From CAXBMB01 sp052078155 (GTDB lineage Bacteria; Pseudomonadota; Alphaproteobacteria; Kiloniellales; DSM-21159), in NCBI GenBank assembly GCA_052078155.1, contig JBQJBP010000006.1:1-64000 (forward strand): a stretch of 64,000 bases of DNA. Reading direction: 5' to 3'. Made by a program: the position numbers and the translations under genes. Shown in pieces: positions 12,849 through 21,475 of this stretch. Below the pieces are notes generated by a model. The model had not been told where the DNA came from, made no database searches, and worked only from the letters and a program-made list of their open reading frames with translations. How positions within the stretch are numbered: position 1 is the first letter of the stretch; each line of letters starts with the position of its first letter.

Positions 12849-12881
12849 CTTATGGTTTGGGGTAGTTGGGCTAACCATAAG
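12849..12881. repeat. 9-bp inverted repeat (hairpin)
   Basis: CTTATGGTT (12849-12857) and AACCATAAG (12873-12881) pair perfectly around a G-rich 15-base loop. It lies 12 bases from the 12804-12836 hairpin, giving a tandem two-stem arrangement upstream of the response regulator. Confidence 0.55.
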
Positions 12882-13061
12882 TCAACAGCCACACTATAGG
12901 ATCTCAGCTGTTTGTATTTGGTTATGATCTAAAGAATTGAAAGTAATAGATAAAATTTGCGGCCAGCCGTGCTGGCTATTGCACCAATTTGCACTGATGT
13001 TGAGGTGAATTGTTTACAGCTTTTACCCTTTGACCCGATCACCCGAGGGCTCCGGCTCACA

Positions 13062-13159
13062 CCTCCCATCCCGCGCCTCCCATCCCGCGGCTCCCATCCC
13101 GCGGCTCCCATCCCGCGGTTCCCATCCCGCGGCTCTCATCACGCGGCTCCCATCACGTG
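13062..13159. repeat. seven-copy 14-bp tandem repeat with quadruplex potential
   Basis: Seven consecutive 14-base units of consensus GCTCCCATCCCGCG (first two begin CC; the fifth GT; the last two carry CATCACG). On the minus strand the first five give GGG-AT-GGG runs separated by 6 bases, meeting the G3-N(1-7) quadruplex pattern more than once. The period is not a multiple of three and the units lie outside genes. Confidence 0.85.
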
Positions 13160-13240
13160 TCTGGGGCAGGTCGGGGTGCGCCAAAGCGGACAGGCAGAAC
13201 AGCTGCTGACTTTCAAGTGACTGTGCGTCGCCTTGTGGGC

Positions 13241-14122
13241 TCAATCCAGCAGGCTTTTCAGTTCTTCATGCAGCCAGCGGGCAGCCGGACCCATGGTGGG
13301 GCGTTTGCTGCAGATCAGCTCGATAGGTGGGCTCCAGGCTTTGTGGTCGACATCCAGAGTTAACTGGGCAACCCGCCCCTGAGACAGCCAGGATTCAGCT
13401 ATGAAAGCAGGCACATAAGCCCAGCCGAACCCCTTTAACAGCAGGTCGCTTATGGTGTGGAAGTCATTGGCATACCAGGCCTGGGTCGACATCTTGGGGA
13501 AGTGATCAAAATTGGGATTGGTCTCTCCGCGCAGCTGCAGTTGGCGATGGGGAATGAGATCTGTCAGGGACAGGTCGCCTTTGACCTTCGCTAAAGGATG
13601 CGAAGGGGCACAGACCGGCAGAAACGGCAGGTTTCCGATAAAACAGTGATCCAGATCGGGGCTCAGAGTGATCTCGCAGAACACCAACCCGACAGTAACC
13701 CGACCTTTTCGAACCAGATCGCCGATGTCCGCACTGGCTGCTGAAATCAGCTCCAACGCAATGCTGGGATAGCGTTCTTCAAAGGCCCGGTAGATGGCTG
13801 TCATCTGGGGCAGGGCCAGGGAATTGTCCAGGGCCAGCCCCACACTTGCTTCCTCGCCCCGCTGAATGGAGGCGGTCGCTGCTTCCAGTTCTTCCACCTG
13901 TAACAGGATGGATTTGGCAAACTGCAGAATTCGATCGCCGTCGGCGGTCAGTGTGGGCTTGCGGGTGCTGCGATCAAACAAGACCACGTTGAGGTCATCC
14001 TCCAGGGTTGCGATGCCCTGACTGACTGCCGACTGGACCTTACCGAGCTTGCGGGCCGAGGCGGAAAACGATCCGCAGTTCACGGTTTCCACCAGCATTC
14101 TGAGATGGTCGATATTGTACAT
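13241..14122 (-). CDS. LysR-family transcriptional regulator
   Basis: 293 aa. The N-terminal winged HTH covers about residues 1-60 (MYNIDHLRMLVETVNCGSFS, then AVSQGIATLEDDLNVVLFDR) and the C-terminal LysR substrate-binding fold about 90-290. It is divergent from the PACE efflux gene across a 331-base gap, the same arrangement as the LysR regulator AceR and the pump AceI of Acinetobacter. Control of the pump, with a cationic effector, is therefore the likely role (inference). A T-N11-A palindrome lies in the gap. Confidence 0.9.
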   Translation of the reverse strand: MYNIDHLRMLVETVNCGSFSASARKLGKVQSAVSQGIATLEDDLNVVLFDRSTRKPTLTADGDRILQFAKSILLQVEELEAATASIQRGEEASVGLALDNSLALPQMTAIYRAFEERYPSIALELISAASADIGDLVRKGRVTVGLVFCEITLSPDLDHCFIGNLPFLPVCAPSHPLAKVKGDLSLTDLIPHRQLQLRGETNPNFDHFPKMSTQAWYANDFHTISDLLLKGFGWAYVPAFIAESWLSQGRVAQLTLDVDHKAWSPPIELICSKRPTMGPAARWLHEELKSLLD

Positions 14123-14453
14123 GAGATTGGACCTTTGGGATGATCATTCTATCTGATTTTCTGATGATAACTAATTTTTAAATATCAAAATACCTGATTA
14201 TAAGGAGCGCGCGCTGACGCTCTTTTCGCCAATTCAGGTCTCTGTGAAGCTGCCTCTCGTTCTGGCTGGCTGGGTGGCCTGTGAGTCCGTGGTCTCACCT
14301 CATTTTCATGTGCTTTGCGACGGCGGGCAGGAGGGGCTGGAAGAGCTTGTCAGTAGATCTGATCTCTTGAAGCGACGGTTCTAACTGCCTGCTTTCAAGG
14401 GTTTCTTTGAACCTGTCCCTTGCGTCCAACTGTTATCTGAAAGTTGTTGTCCT
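14123..14453. other. divergent LysR-PACE intergenic region
   Basis: 331 bases without a gene. The LysR-proximal 80 bases are AT-rich and hold the putative operator (14184-14198). A small hairpin GAGCG/CGCTC followed by TTTT sits at 14205-14226. The rest would be leader of the pump gene. Confidence 0.45.
14184..14198. promoter_or_regulatory. candidate LysR operator (T-N11-A)
   Basis: ATCA-N7-TGAT, a perfect dyad in which T14185 and A14197 make the T-N11-A core typical of LysR-family sites. About 65 bases before the LysR start codon, between the two divergent genes. Confidence 0.45.
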
Positions 14454-14891
14454 GTGTCTGCTGATAGCCCCATGTCCCTGAAAGAACGCGTGCTGCATAT
14501 GGTCCTTTTCGAAGGCGTGGCATTGCTGCTCTTTGTTCCACTGGCCATGTTCGCGACAGGCGAAGGGGCAGCCCTGATGACTGGCCTCAGCGTGACCCTT
14601 TCCCTGATCGCTATGGTCTGGAATTTTGTCTACAACTGGGGTTTTGACGCTGTTTTTGGCTACGACCGCCTGTCCCGAACCCTGATGATGCGCCTGGCCC
14701 ACGGTTTGCTCTTTGAGGTGGGCATGATTTGTACGTCCCTGCCTCTGCTGATGTATGTGCTGAAGGAAGATTTCTGGACGGTTCTTGCTCTCGACGTCGG
14801 CGCCATCGTTTTCTTCCTGATCTATGCGGTGATTTTTAACTGGGTTTATGACGTTCTGCGTTACCGCCTGCGCCTGGCTGAGCAATCCTGA
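14454..14891 (+). CDS. PACE-family efflux transporter
   Basis: Small inner-membrane proton-coupled exporter of the AceI (chlorhexidine/short-chain diamine) type. Two tandem bacterial-transmembrane-pair halves are visible: RVLHMVLFEG (E20) with WNFVYNWGFD, then RLAHGLLFEV (E88) with FNWVYDVLRYR. Four membrane helices; 145 aa matches the family. E20 corresponds to the essential membrane glutamate of AceI. The frame opens at GTG 14454, but ATG 14472 (MSLKERVLH) is an equally good start. Regulated, by inference, by the divergent LysR protein. Confidence 0.9.
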   Translation: MSADSPMSLKERVLHMVLFEGVALLLFVPLAMFATGEGAALMTGLSVTLSLIAMVWNFVYNWGFDAVFGYDRLSRTLMMRLAHGLLFEVGMICTSLPLLMYVLKEDFWTVLALDVGAIVFFLIYAVIFNWVYDVLRYRLRLAEQS

Positions 14892-14993
14892 TCATTCAGG
14901 AACGAGGTGCATTCAGCAGCACGTTCAATCATAGCGGTTTTTATGCTAGGGTAGCTCACCGAATGAGGGAGCGTTCTGCCCGGGGAGACCGCC

Positions 14994-16265
14994 ATGGCCG
15001 CCAATCGATTTTCCACCGACGAATGGTCGCAGATCTTCGCAGAACTGGACGCAGAGGCAGCGGCCAGTCAACCTTTCGGGCTGCCTGAGAGACGCGGCGG
15101 CTCGGTTGTTCTTTCTTCCTTTAACATCAGAGCTTTGGGGAACCCAAGCACCCGTACGACCAGCCATAAAAAAGGGCGAACTCAAGGGGCCTGGGATCTT
15201 CTGGCCCGCTTTGTCAGTCGCTGTGATTTTGTCGCCATTCAGGAGGTGAAAGATGATCTTGAGGGGGTGATCCGCCTCAAAAACAGCCTGGATGACGCCG
15301 AAAAATATGCTCTGGTGGTATCAGATGTCACCGGGGCCAGGGTGGGGAAGGACAAGACCCAGGAACGCCTGGCATTTCTCTATCGCTGGGATCGCATCGA
15401 ACGCAGCGAACTGGCCTCGGATCTGACCTATGACCGGCGGGCCATTCTGGAGACCCTTTACAATCATCGGGCGGACTTCATCGATGACCTGCGCAGGCAT
15501 GAAATACGTTTGGCAAGGCATGCGCAGAAAGTCGCTGACTTCAAAGCCGGGAAGCGAACGACCAAACCCGGAGCAGCCCCCAAGATAGAACTGAGCCGTT
15601 TCCTGACCTTTATCCGCACGCCCCATGTGGCGTCTTTTAAGATTAAGGGCGCGGGACCCGCTGCCGACCTGCCGTTTCTGGCCGTGAATGCGCACCTGCT
15701 CTATGGGGAGTCAGCAGAAGAACGGGCCATGGAGTTCGATGCCCTGGTGGATTGGCTGATCTGGCGGACCGGTTCCAAGGACCGTCTCTATCACAAGAAC
15801 ATGATCCTCTTTGGCGATCTCAACCTGGAGTTCGAAGCCCGTTTTCGCAGCCTCTCGGAAGCCGACGACGCCATAAAGGCCATGAACCAGAAAGTGGGCA
15901 GTGGCTACAAGGTCAACTTTCCTTTTCTGGATGTTCCGAAAGTGCGGCAAGCCTCTCCCCTGGGCAATGGGCTGGGGCGCTACTTCTCAACGGCGCGCAT
16001 GACGCAAACCTATGACCAGATTGGATTTTTCGGACTAGATGCCGCTTTGCCACTGCACAGTGAAAACGACGATGCCGGTCTGTCCGGGCCGGATCACTAT
16101 GACTATGGCGTCTTTTCCTTTGCAGATCTTTTCACCAGGGCGCTGAAGAACAAGGAGCGGTTTTTGACCCTGACGGAGGCTCAGCAAAAGGCGTTCTACA
16201 AACGCTATGAACATGATGTCAGCGACCACCATCCCATCTGGACGCGCCTGCCAATTCCCGGGTGA
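14994..16265 (+). CDS. endonuclease/exonuclease/phosphatase-fold protein
   Basis: 423 aa of the EEP (DNase I/ExoIII/sphingomyelinase-like) fold. Visible metal-site and catalytic motifs are SSFNIRALG (N44), FVAIQEV (E84), ERLAFLYR, LAVNAHLLYG, FGDLNLE (catalytic D-x-N), TYDQIGF and SDHHPIW near the C-terminus. There is an insertion of about 60 basic residues around 150-200 compared with minimal family members. No signal peptide. The substrate (nucleic acid or phospho-compound) cannot be told. It stands alone with its own promoter gap. Confidence 0.8.
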   Translation: MAANRFSTDEWSQIFAELDAEAAASQPFGLPERRGGSVVLSSFNIRALGNPSTRTTSHKKGRTQGAWDLLARFVSRCDFVAIQEVKDDLEGVIRLKNSLDDAEKYALVVSDVTGARVGKDKTQERLAFLYRWDRIERSELASDLTYDRRAILETLYNHRADFIDDLRRHEIRLARHAQKVADFKAGKRTTKPGAAPKIELSRFLTFIRTPHVASFKIKGAGPAADLPFLAVNAHLLYGESAEERAMEFDALVDWLIWRTGSKDRLYHKNMILFGDLNLEFEARFRSLSEADDAIKAMNQKVGSGYKVNFPFLDVPKVRQASPLGNGLGRYFSTARMTQTYDQIGFFGLDAALPLHSENDDAGLSGPDHYDYGVFSFADLFTRALKNKERFLTLTEAQQKAFYKRYEHDVSDHHPIWTRLPIPG

Positions 16266-16412
16266 AATGGTTGAGAGAATTGCCGCCAGACGAACACAGG
16301 TGTTTTTTGTCTTAACTTACTGAAAATCAGTTGATTTCCGCACTTTGTCAGGCGCTTCTGTGCTAGATTTTTCAGCAGATTTCGGCCGCAAGAGGCCGAC
16401 CCATTTAATCTG

Positions 16413-16883
16413 ATGAAAACGGACAAAAACATGGAACTTATCGGGGGCGGATTTCACTGGAATGACCTGACGGCAGGTCAGCAGTTCAAGACTTTCGGAC
16501 GCACGGTGACCGAAACGGACTTGATCAATTTCATTTCCTGCGTGGGCATGCTGGAGTCTCTGTTTGTGGACAAGGAGTATCAGAAGACCCACAGCGCCAT
16601 GGACGGACAGGCTGTTCCTGCATTGCTGGCGCTATCACTGGCAGAAGGCCTGACGCTCAATGCCTCTGGGCAGGGCACCGGTCTGGCCTTTCTCAACATG
16701 GAGATGAATGTGCTCAAGCCCGTCATGGTCGGGGACACCATCCATGTGGAAATTGAGGTGCTGGAATCGCGCAAGGCCAGCAAGTCAGATCGGGGACTGG
16801 TGCAGACCCAGAACCGGATCGTCAATCAACGGGGCGAAACGGTGATCGAATACAAGCCCCAGCGTCTGATGGCGGGTCGCTAG
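16413..16883 (+). CDS. MaoC-like acyl dehydratase
   Basis: 156 aa, hot-dog fold, related to the MaoC/(R)-enoyl-CoA hydratase group. FHWNDLTAGQQFKTFGRTVTETD at the start and VLKPVMVGDTIHVEIEV later are typical. The catalytic Asp-His of true hydratase 2 is not obvious, so it could be a hydratase or a thioesterase-like hot-dog protein. It converges with an acyl-CoA synthetase gene. Its TAG stop codon is the first three bases of a repeat element (TAGAGCATGATCG). Confidence 0.78.
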   Translation: MKTDKNMELIGGGFHWNDLTAGQQFKTFGRTVTETDLINFISCVGMLESLFVDKEYQKTHSAMDGQAVPALLALSLAEGLTLNASGQGTGLAFLNMEMNVLKPVMVGDTIHVEIEVLESRKASKSDRGLVQTQNRIVNQRGETVIEYKPQRLMAGR

Positions 16884-16962
16884 AGCATGATCGACAGAAG
16901 GAGATGCGCCTTGCGCTCTGCTTCTGTCGTGACTCGCCCTCTGACAGACTGAAAAGAGGATT
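16881..16962 (+). repeat. stop-codon repeat, B half-module (copy 1)
   Basis: Starts TAGAGCATGATCG, where TAG is the stop codon of the MaoC gene. It then folds CGACAGAAG/CTTCTGTCG with an inner GCGC-CTT-GCGC hairpin and ends in CCTCTGAC...AAAAGAGG. The layout matches the B half of the 138-bp element at 41054-41191, diverged in the arms. The A half is missing or decayed. Confidence 0.65.
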
Positions 16963-17055
16963 ATCGACTTGGCTTGCCCCGCTGCATCCTGGCGACTGAA
17001 GCCTGCACCTGTCTTTTTTTTAAAGGGGGCAGAGATGCCGGGCGGAGGGATTTGT

Positions 17056-17090
17056 GTTTAAGAGGACACAGTAGCTGAGTCCTCTTGAAC
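17056..17090 (-). terminator. probable terminator of the acyl-CoA synthetase gene
   Basis: GTTTAAGAGGAC (17056-17067) pairs with GTCCTCTTGAAC (17079-17090), 11 of 12 positions, 10 bases downstream of the stop codon. The T tract on the minus strand is poor, so strength is unsure. Confidence 0.45.
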
Positions 17091-17100
17091 AGGCCTGGAT

Positions 17101-18639
17101 TTACTGTAGCGTCCCGTCGTCTTTGATCATGTCCCGCAGCTGATTTTTCAGCACCTTGCCGTAGTTGTTCTTGGGCAAGCGGTCCAGCTGGATGTAGTCC
17201 TTCGGGCGTTTGAAACGGGCAATGTTATCGATGCAGAGTTGGTCCAGAGCCGGAACATCCAGTTCAGCCTCTGCTTCCAGGACCACACAGGCCACGACCA
17301 CTTCACCCCAGTCTTCGTGGGGGCGACCAACCACGGATACTTCCGACACATCAGCGTGATGCAGCAGGACTTCCTCCACTTCGCGGGGGTAGATGTTGGA
17401 GCCGCCGGAGATGATCATGTCCTTTGAACGGTCGTGCAGGCTGAGGAAACCGTCTTCATCCAGAGCGCCCATGTCGCCCGTGTAAAGCCAGCCGTCTTTG
17501 ATGGTGTCGGCGGTGGCGGTCTCGTTTTGCCAGTAGCCCTTCATGACGCCGTTGCCGGCCACGACAATTTCACCAATCTCCCCGACGGGCAGGTCCTGGC
17601 CGTCGCCATCGACGACCTTCACGACGGAACCAACCTGAGCAACACCGACGGAGGCCAGCCGGTCTTTCCAGCGGGGATGACTGCGGTCATTCACCAGATC
17701 GCGGGAGAGTACGGTGATGGCCATGGGGCATTCCCCCTGGCCGTAGATCTGGACAAAGCGCGGTCCCATGACCTCAACGGCTTCAACAATGTCGGCCAGA
17801 TACATGGGGCCCCCGGCATAGATGATGGTTTCCAGACCCTCGCCGCTTAAGCCGGTGGCTTTGGCTTCTGCCACCAGCCGGTGCACCATGGTGGGGGCTG
17901 CAAACATGCCGATGTTTTTGATGCGCGGTGCCAGATCGAGAATTTCCTCCGCATCAAATCCGCCGGACAGGGGACAGACATGGCGGGCGGCAGCGATCAC
18001 ATACATGAAGTTGTAGATGCCGGCGCCGTGGGACATGGGGGCAGCATAGAGGATCGCATCTTCCCGCTGCACCTGCCCAACCCCGGCGTAGTAGCCCAGG
18101 ATCATGGCTTCAATGTTACCAGCGGTCATCATCACGCCTTTGGGACGCCCGGTGGTGCCGGAGGTATAGAAAAGCCAGATCATGTCGTCGCTGTGGACTG
18201 CTGCCGGTTCGCTCAATGGCGGGGTGGCATAGAGGGCCGGGAAGGCGGCACTGTCCGCGAAGATGATGGTTCTCACGCAGTCCGGTGCCACCTCCTGCAG
18301 GGAACGACCGATGTCGGTGGAGGTAAAGACCACTTCCGCCCCGGCGTTTTCCATGATCCAGGCGGCTTCCTTGCTGTGCAGCTTGGCGTTGATGGGAATC
18401 ACGGCCGCCCCGGTGAACCAGACGCCATAGAGGGCTTCCAGGTATTCCGTTCTGTTGCTCATGAAAACGGCCACCCGGTCGCCCTTGCCGATGCCGTGCT
18501 GGCTTTGCAGGTGCGCAGCGATGGACCCGGCGCGGGCGGCAAATTCGCCATAGGTTGCAACCTGTTGATCCCCGGCGAAAAGTGCGGGGGCATCGGGATA
18601 CACAGATGCGGTGCGGACAAGCCATTCAGCTGGATTCAT
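17101..18639 (-). CDS. acyl-CoA synthetase (AMP-forming)
   Basis: Activates a carboxylic acid to its CoA thioester via an acyl-adenylate. 512 aa of the ANL superfamily, with YTSGTTGRPKG (158-168), YGQGEC, GWLYTGD, RSKDMIISGGSNIYPREVE, and the C-terminal catalytic lysine region KNNYGKVLKNQLRD. The substrate is not evident (medium-chain or aromatic acids are usual). It follows a CaiB-family gene by 179 bases on the same strand and probably shares its transcript. Confidence 0.9.
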   Translation of the reverse strand: MNPAEWLVRTASVYPDAPALFAGDQQVATYGEFAARAGSIAAHLQSQHGIGKGDRVAVFMSNRTEYLEALYGVWFTGAAVIPINAKLHSKEAAWIMENAGAEVVFTSTDIGRSLQEVAPDCVRTIIFADSAAFPALYATPPLSEPAAVHSDDMIWLFYTSGTTGRPKGVMMTAGNIEAMILGYYAGVGQVQREDAILYAAPMSHGAGIYNFMYVIAAARHVCPLSGGFDAEEILDLAPRIKNIGMFAAPTMVHRLVAEAKATGLSGEGLETIIYAGGPMYLADIVEAVEVMGPRFVQIYGQGECPMAITVLSRDLVNDRSHPRWKDRLASVGVAQVGSVVKVVDGDGQDLPVGEIGEIVVAGNGVMKGYWQNETATADTIKDGWLYTGDMGALDEDGFLSLHDRSKDMIISGGSNIYPREVEEVLLHHADVSEVSVVGRPHEDWGEVVVACVVLEAEAELDVPALDQLCIDNIARFKRPKDYIQLDRLPKNNYGKVLKNQLRDMIKDDGTLQ

Positions 18640-18818
18640 AAAGCGGTCTTTCTTAGCAGATCGTCAGGGTCTCAGACAGGAAGGCCGTGCCTGCGCTTGC
18701 CCTGAATCTGACAGAGGACAGTGTGGGCAGTGAGGCCATATAGCCGAAGCCATAGAGGTATGTCTGGTTGTCTTGACGTGACTGTACGCCAGCGCGCCAG
18801 GAATTCAATTTCAGATCT

Positions 18819-20039
18819 TCAGACATTGACCTTTTCCGAAAGCAGCTCCCGGATCAGATCCTCGGGCAGATCAAACTCCCTGAGGATTTCCTCACTGTGT
18901 TCCCCCAACTCCGGCGGTGGGCCCTGAATGGCCGCCGGGGTCTTTGAGAAGTCAGTGGGCGGTCCCGGAAAGGTCAGGGTGCCGTCCTGGGCGTGTTCGA
19001 CCTTTTTGAAAAAATCCACGGCCTGCAGGTGAGGATCGGTCAACAGATCTTCTGTAGAATTGATGGGGGCGGCAGGAATTTCTGCCTCGCGGAACAGCGC
19101 CAGCCAGTCAGCGGTGGAGCGTTCCTTCAGGAAGTCCTGGACCAGGCTGCAATAGGCGGAAACATTTTTCAGACGGGCTGCAATGTCAATGAAGCGGGTA
19201 TCGTGGCGCAGATCCGGCTGGTCCACCAGGTCCGTAAAGCGGTGCCATTGCTTGTTGTTGTAGATGGTGGCTGCCACATAGCCGTCCTTTGTCTGGTAAG
19301 GCCGCCGTTCCTTGGCAATGAGGCGCTGGTAGACGGGCTCACTGACAGCCGGGGAAAAGACCGCCCCGGTCATATGCTCGGTCAGCATGAAGGCGGACAT
19401 GGTTTCAAACATGGAAACGTCCACTTCCTGCCCAATGCCGGATGTGGCCTGAGCGTAGAGCGCAGCCATGACCGCATAGACAGCGGTCAGGCCGGATACC
19501 TTGTCGGCCATGACGTTGGCCAGAAACCGGGGTTCATTGCCGGACGCACGGGCTTCCAGCAGGGGGACGCCGGTCATTCCCTGGATGACGTCGTCGTAGG
19601 CCGGTTGCCCCGCATAGGGGCCGGAGAGGCCAAAGCCGTTGAGGTTGGCATAGACCAGTCGGGGATTTTCTTTGCTGAGGATGTCGTAAGACAGGCCCAG
19701 CCGCTCCATAGCCGGGCGGCGGATGGAGTGAATGAAGAGGTCGACCTTCTTGGACAGTTCAATCAGTGCCTGGCGCCCGGCTGCTGTTTTCAGATCCAGC
19801 AGAAGGCCGCGTTTGCCCCGGTTGAGGGTGTGATAGAGGCCGGAGCTGCCTGTGCGTTTTCCCGGGCCAATCTCCCGCGTTACATCGCCGTCTGGTCCTT
19901 CCACTTTGATGATGTCAGCCCCCAGGTCAGACAGGATCTGGGTGCAATAGGGCCCCATCAGGACGGAGGTCAGGTCCAGCACTTTCACGCCGCTTAGGGG
20001 ACCTTTGGGTGGGGTTTTCTTTTGGGAAGTGGAGACCAT
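18819..20039 (-). CDS. CaiB/BaiF CoA-transferase family protein
   Basis: Type III CoA-transferase, moving CoA between carboxylic acids. Start chosen at ATG 20039 (MVSTSQKK), with AAGG 6 bases upstream; the frame also opens at 20060, which falls in the terminator of the TRAP operon. 406 aa, with GVKVLDLTSVLMGPYCTQ, LGADIIKVEGPDGD, NRGKRGLLLDLK and the AYDDVIQGMTG segment holding the probable catalytic aspartate. Partners and substrate are unknown; its neighbour is an acyl-CoA synthetase. Confidence 0.9.
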   Translation of the reverse strand: MVSTSQKKTPPKGPLSGVKVLDLTSVLMGPYCTQILSDLGADIIKVEGPDGDVTREIGPGKRTGSSGLYHTLNRGKRGLLLDLKTAAGRQALIELSKKVDLFIHSIRRPAMERLGLSYDILSKENPRLVYANLNGFGLSGPYAGQPAYDDVIQGMTGVPLLEARASGNEPRFLANVMADKVSGLTAVYAVMAALYAQATSGIGQEVDVSMFETMSAFMLTEHMTGAVFSPAVSEPVYQRLIAKERRPYQTKDGYVAATIYNNKQWHRFTDLVDQPDLRHDTRFIDIAARLKNVSAYCSLVQDFLKERSTADWLALFREAEIPAAPINSTEDLLTDPHLQAVDFFKKVEHAQDGTLTFPGPPTDFSKTPAAIQGPPPELGEHSEEILREFDLPEDLIRELLSEKVNV

Positions 20040-20057
20040 GGGGAACCTTGTAACCAA

Positions 20058-20104
20058 CAAAAAAGGGCTGCGCTCCGGCGTGATTGCTCCTGCCGGAGCG
20101 CAGC
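20058..20104 (-). terminator. TRAP operon terminator
   Basis: A perfect 13-bp stem, GCTGCGCTCCGGC (20067-20079) with GCCGGAGCGCAGC (20092-20104). On the minus strand it is followed by CCTTTTTTG. It lies 15 bases after the large-permease stop codon: a textbook intrinsic terminator. Confidence 0.88.
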
Positions 20105-20118
20105 TTTAGTGGGAGCCT

Positions 20119-21468
20119 CTAAAACATGCTGTTGGGCAACAACAGCGACAGCACCGGGAAGATCACGATCAGGGCAAAGACGAGAATGTCCATGGCCAGG
20201 AAGTTGATCACGCCCCGGAAGATGGTGTGGACGGGGGCAGAGGCCCCGACCACCGAATTGATGATGAAAACGTTCAGCCCGACAGGCGGTGTGATCAGGC
20301 CGATTTCCAGCAGTTTGATCACCACCACACCAAACCAGATCAGATCCAGTCCCATGCCTTCTACCAGGGGAATGACAAAGGGCAGGGTCAGCAGCATGAT
20401 GCCCAGAGGGTCCAGGAACATGCCCATGATCAAATAGAGGATCACGATCACCAGCAGGATCGACCAGTCGGACATCTGCAGGTACTGCGTGAATTCCACC
20501 ACTTCGCGCGTCAGCCCGGTCAGGGAAACGAAGGCCACGAACATCTTGGCCCCGGCAGCGATAAAGAAGATGGAGGCACTTTGCAGTGCCGTGTCCTTCA
20601 TGGCGGTGACGAAGTTCTGCCAGGAGAGCTTCTTTGTCACCATGCCGTAGATCACAGCCACGCTGAGGCAGACCGCAGCAGCTTCGGTGGCGGTAAAGAT
20701 GCCGCCATAGATCCCGCCAATGATGATGATGAAGAGCAACAGGGCAGGCCAGGCCCGGGCAGAGGCGGCCCAGCGTTCTCTGGCTGTTACCTCTTCTTCA
20801 GGCACGGGCGCATCCTGGGGGCGCAGGCGAGTCCAGATGAAGATGACAATGAGGAAACCCAGCAGAGACAGGATGCCGGGGATGACGCCTGCCAGGAAGA
20901 GCTTGTTTACAGACTGCTCGGTAAAGAGGCCGTAGAGGATGAACAGCACACTGGGCGGGATCAGCGAGCCCAGGGTGCCGCCAACAGCAACGGTGGAGGT
21001 GGCCAGCCGGGTGCTGTAGCGGTAGCGCATCATCTCAGGAATGCAGATCCGCCCCATGGCTGCCGCACAGGCAACAGAAGACCCGGTGATGGCGGAAAAC
21101 CCACCGCAACCAATGACGGATGCCATGGCCAGGCCACCGGGAATGCGGGCCAGCCAGATGCGTCCGGCGTAATAGATTTCCGTGGTGATTTTGGCGTGAA
21201 AGGCTATGTGCCCCAAAGCGATGAAGAGCGGCACCATGGACAGGGGAAAGGAGTGCAGGAATTCGAAGACATTGGAGGAGATCAGCGACATGGTCGGCCG
21301 GATCGCCCGATAGGCCTCGAAGCCGTCGCCCCGGCCAAACTTGAAGCCGAAGAAAAGGAAAGTACAGACAATGGCCAGCCCCGCCAGGGCAAAGCCGATG
21401 GGCACGCGCAGACCGATCAGGATCAGCGCAATGACAAAGCCAACAAGGCCAATAGTTGTCGGATCCAT
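20119..21468 (-). CDS. TRAP transporter large permease (DctM-type)
   Basis: About 12-helix inner-membrane subunit that carries the substrate, driven by a sodium or proton gradient. Start chosen at ATG 21468 (MDPTTIGLVGFVIAL): family members begin just before the first helix. The frame extends to 21555, but that would overlap the small permease gene. 449 aa with family signatures FGGFSAITGSSVACAAAMG-like, GGTLGSLIPPSVLFILYG and a C-terminal PPVGLNVFI. Last gene of the P-Q-M operon, followed by a strong terminator. Confidence 0.92.
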   Translation of the reverse strand: MDPTTIGLVGFVIALILIGLRVPIGFALAGLAIVCTFLFFGFKFGRGDGFEAYRAIRPTMSLISSNVFEFLHSFPLSMVPLFIALGHIAFHAKITTEIYYAGRIWLARIPGGLAMASVIGCGGFSAITGSSVACAAAMGRICIPEMMRYRYSTRLATSTVAVGGTLGSLIPPSVLFILYGLFTEQSVNKLFLAGVIPGILSLLGFLIVIFIWTRLRPQDAPVPEEEVTARERWAASARAWPALLLFIIIIGGIYGGIFTATEAAAVCLSVAVIYGMVTKKLSWQNFVTAMKDTALQSASIFFIAAGAKMFVAFVSLTGLTREVVEFTQYLQMSDWSILLVIVILYLIMGMFLDPLGIMLLTLPFVIPLVEGMGLDLIWFGVVVIKLLEIGLITPPVGLNVFIINSVVGASAPVHTIFRGVINFLAMDILVFALIVIFPVLSLLLPNSMF

Positions 21469-21475
21469 GGAACTC

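Larger units (their letters stand above)
12663..13240. other. large regulatory gap upstream of the two-component operon
   Basis: 578 bases with no convincing gene. It holds two strong inverted repeats (12804-12836 and 12849-12881), an AT-rich stretch around 12920-12960 suitable for a minus-strand promoter, and the 14-bp tandem repeat at 13062-13159. Confidence 0.5.

Noticed and set aside
12804..12881. A known riboswitch upstream of the response regulator
   Set aside because: The two hairpins show no conserved riboswitch core that I recognise.
13062..13159. The 14-bp array as a CRISPR
   Set aside because: Units are directly joined with no unique spacers, and no cas genes are nearby.
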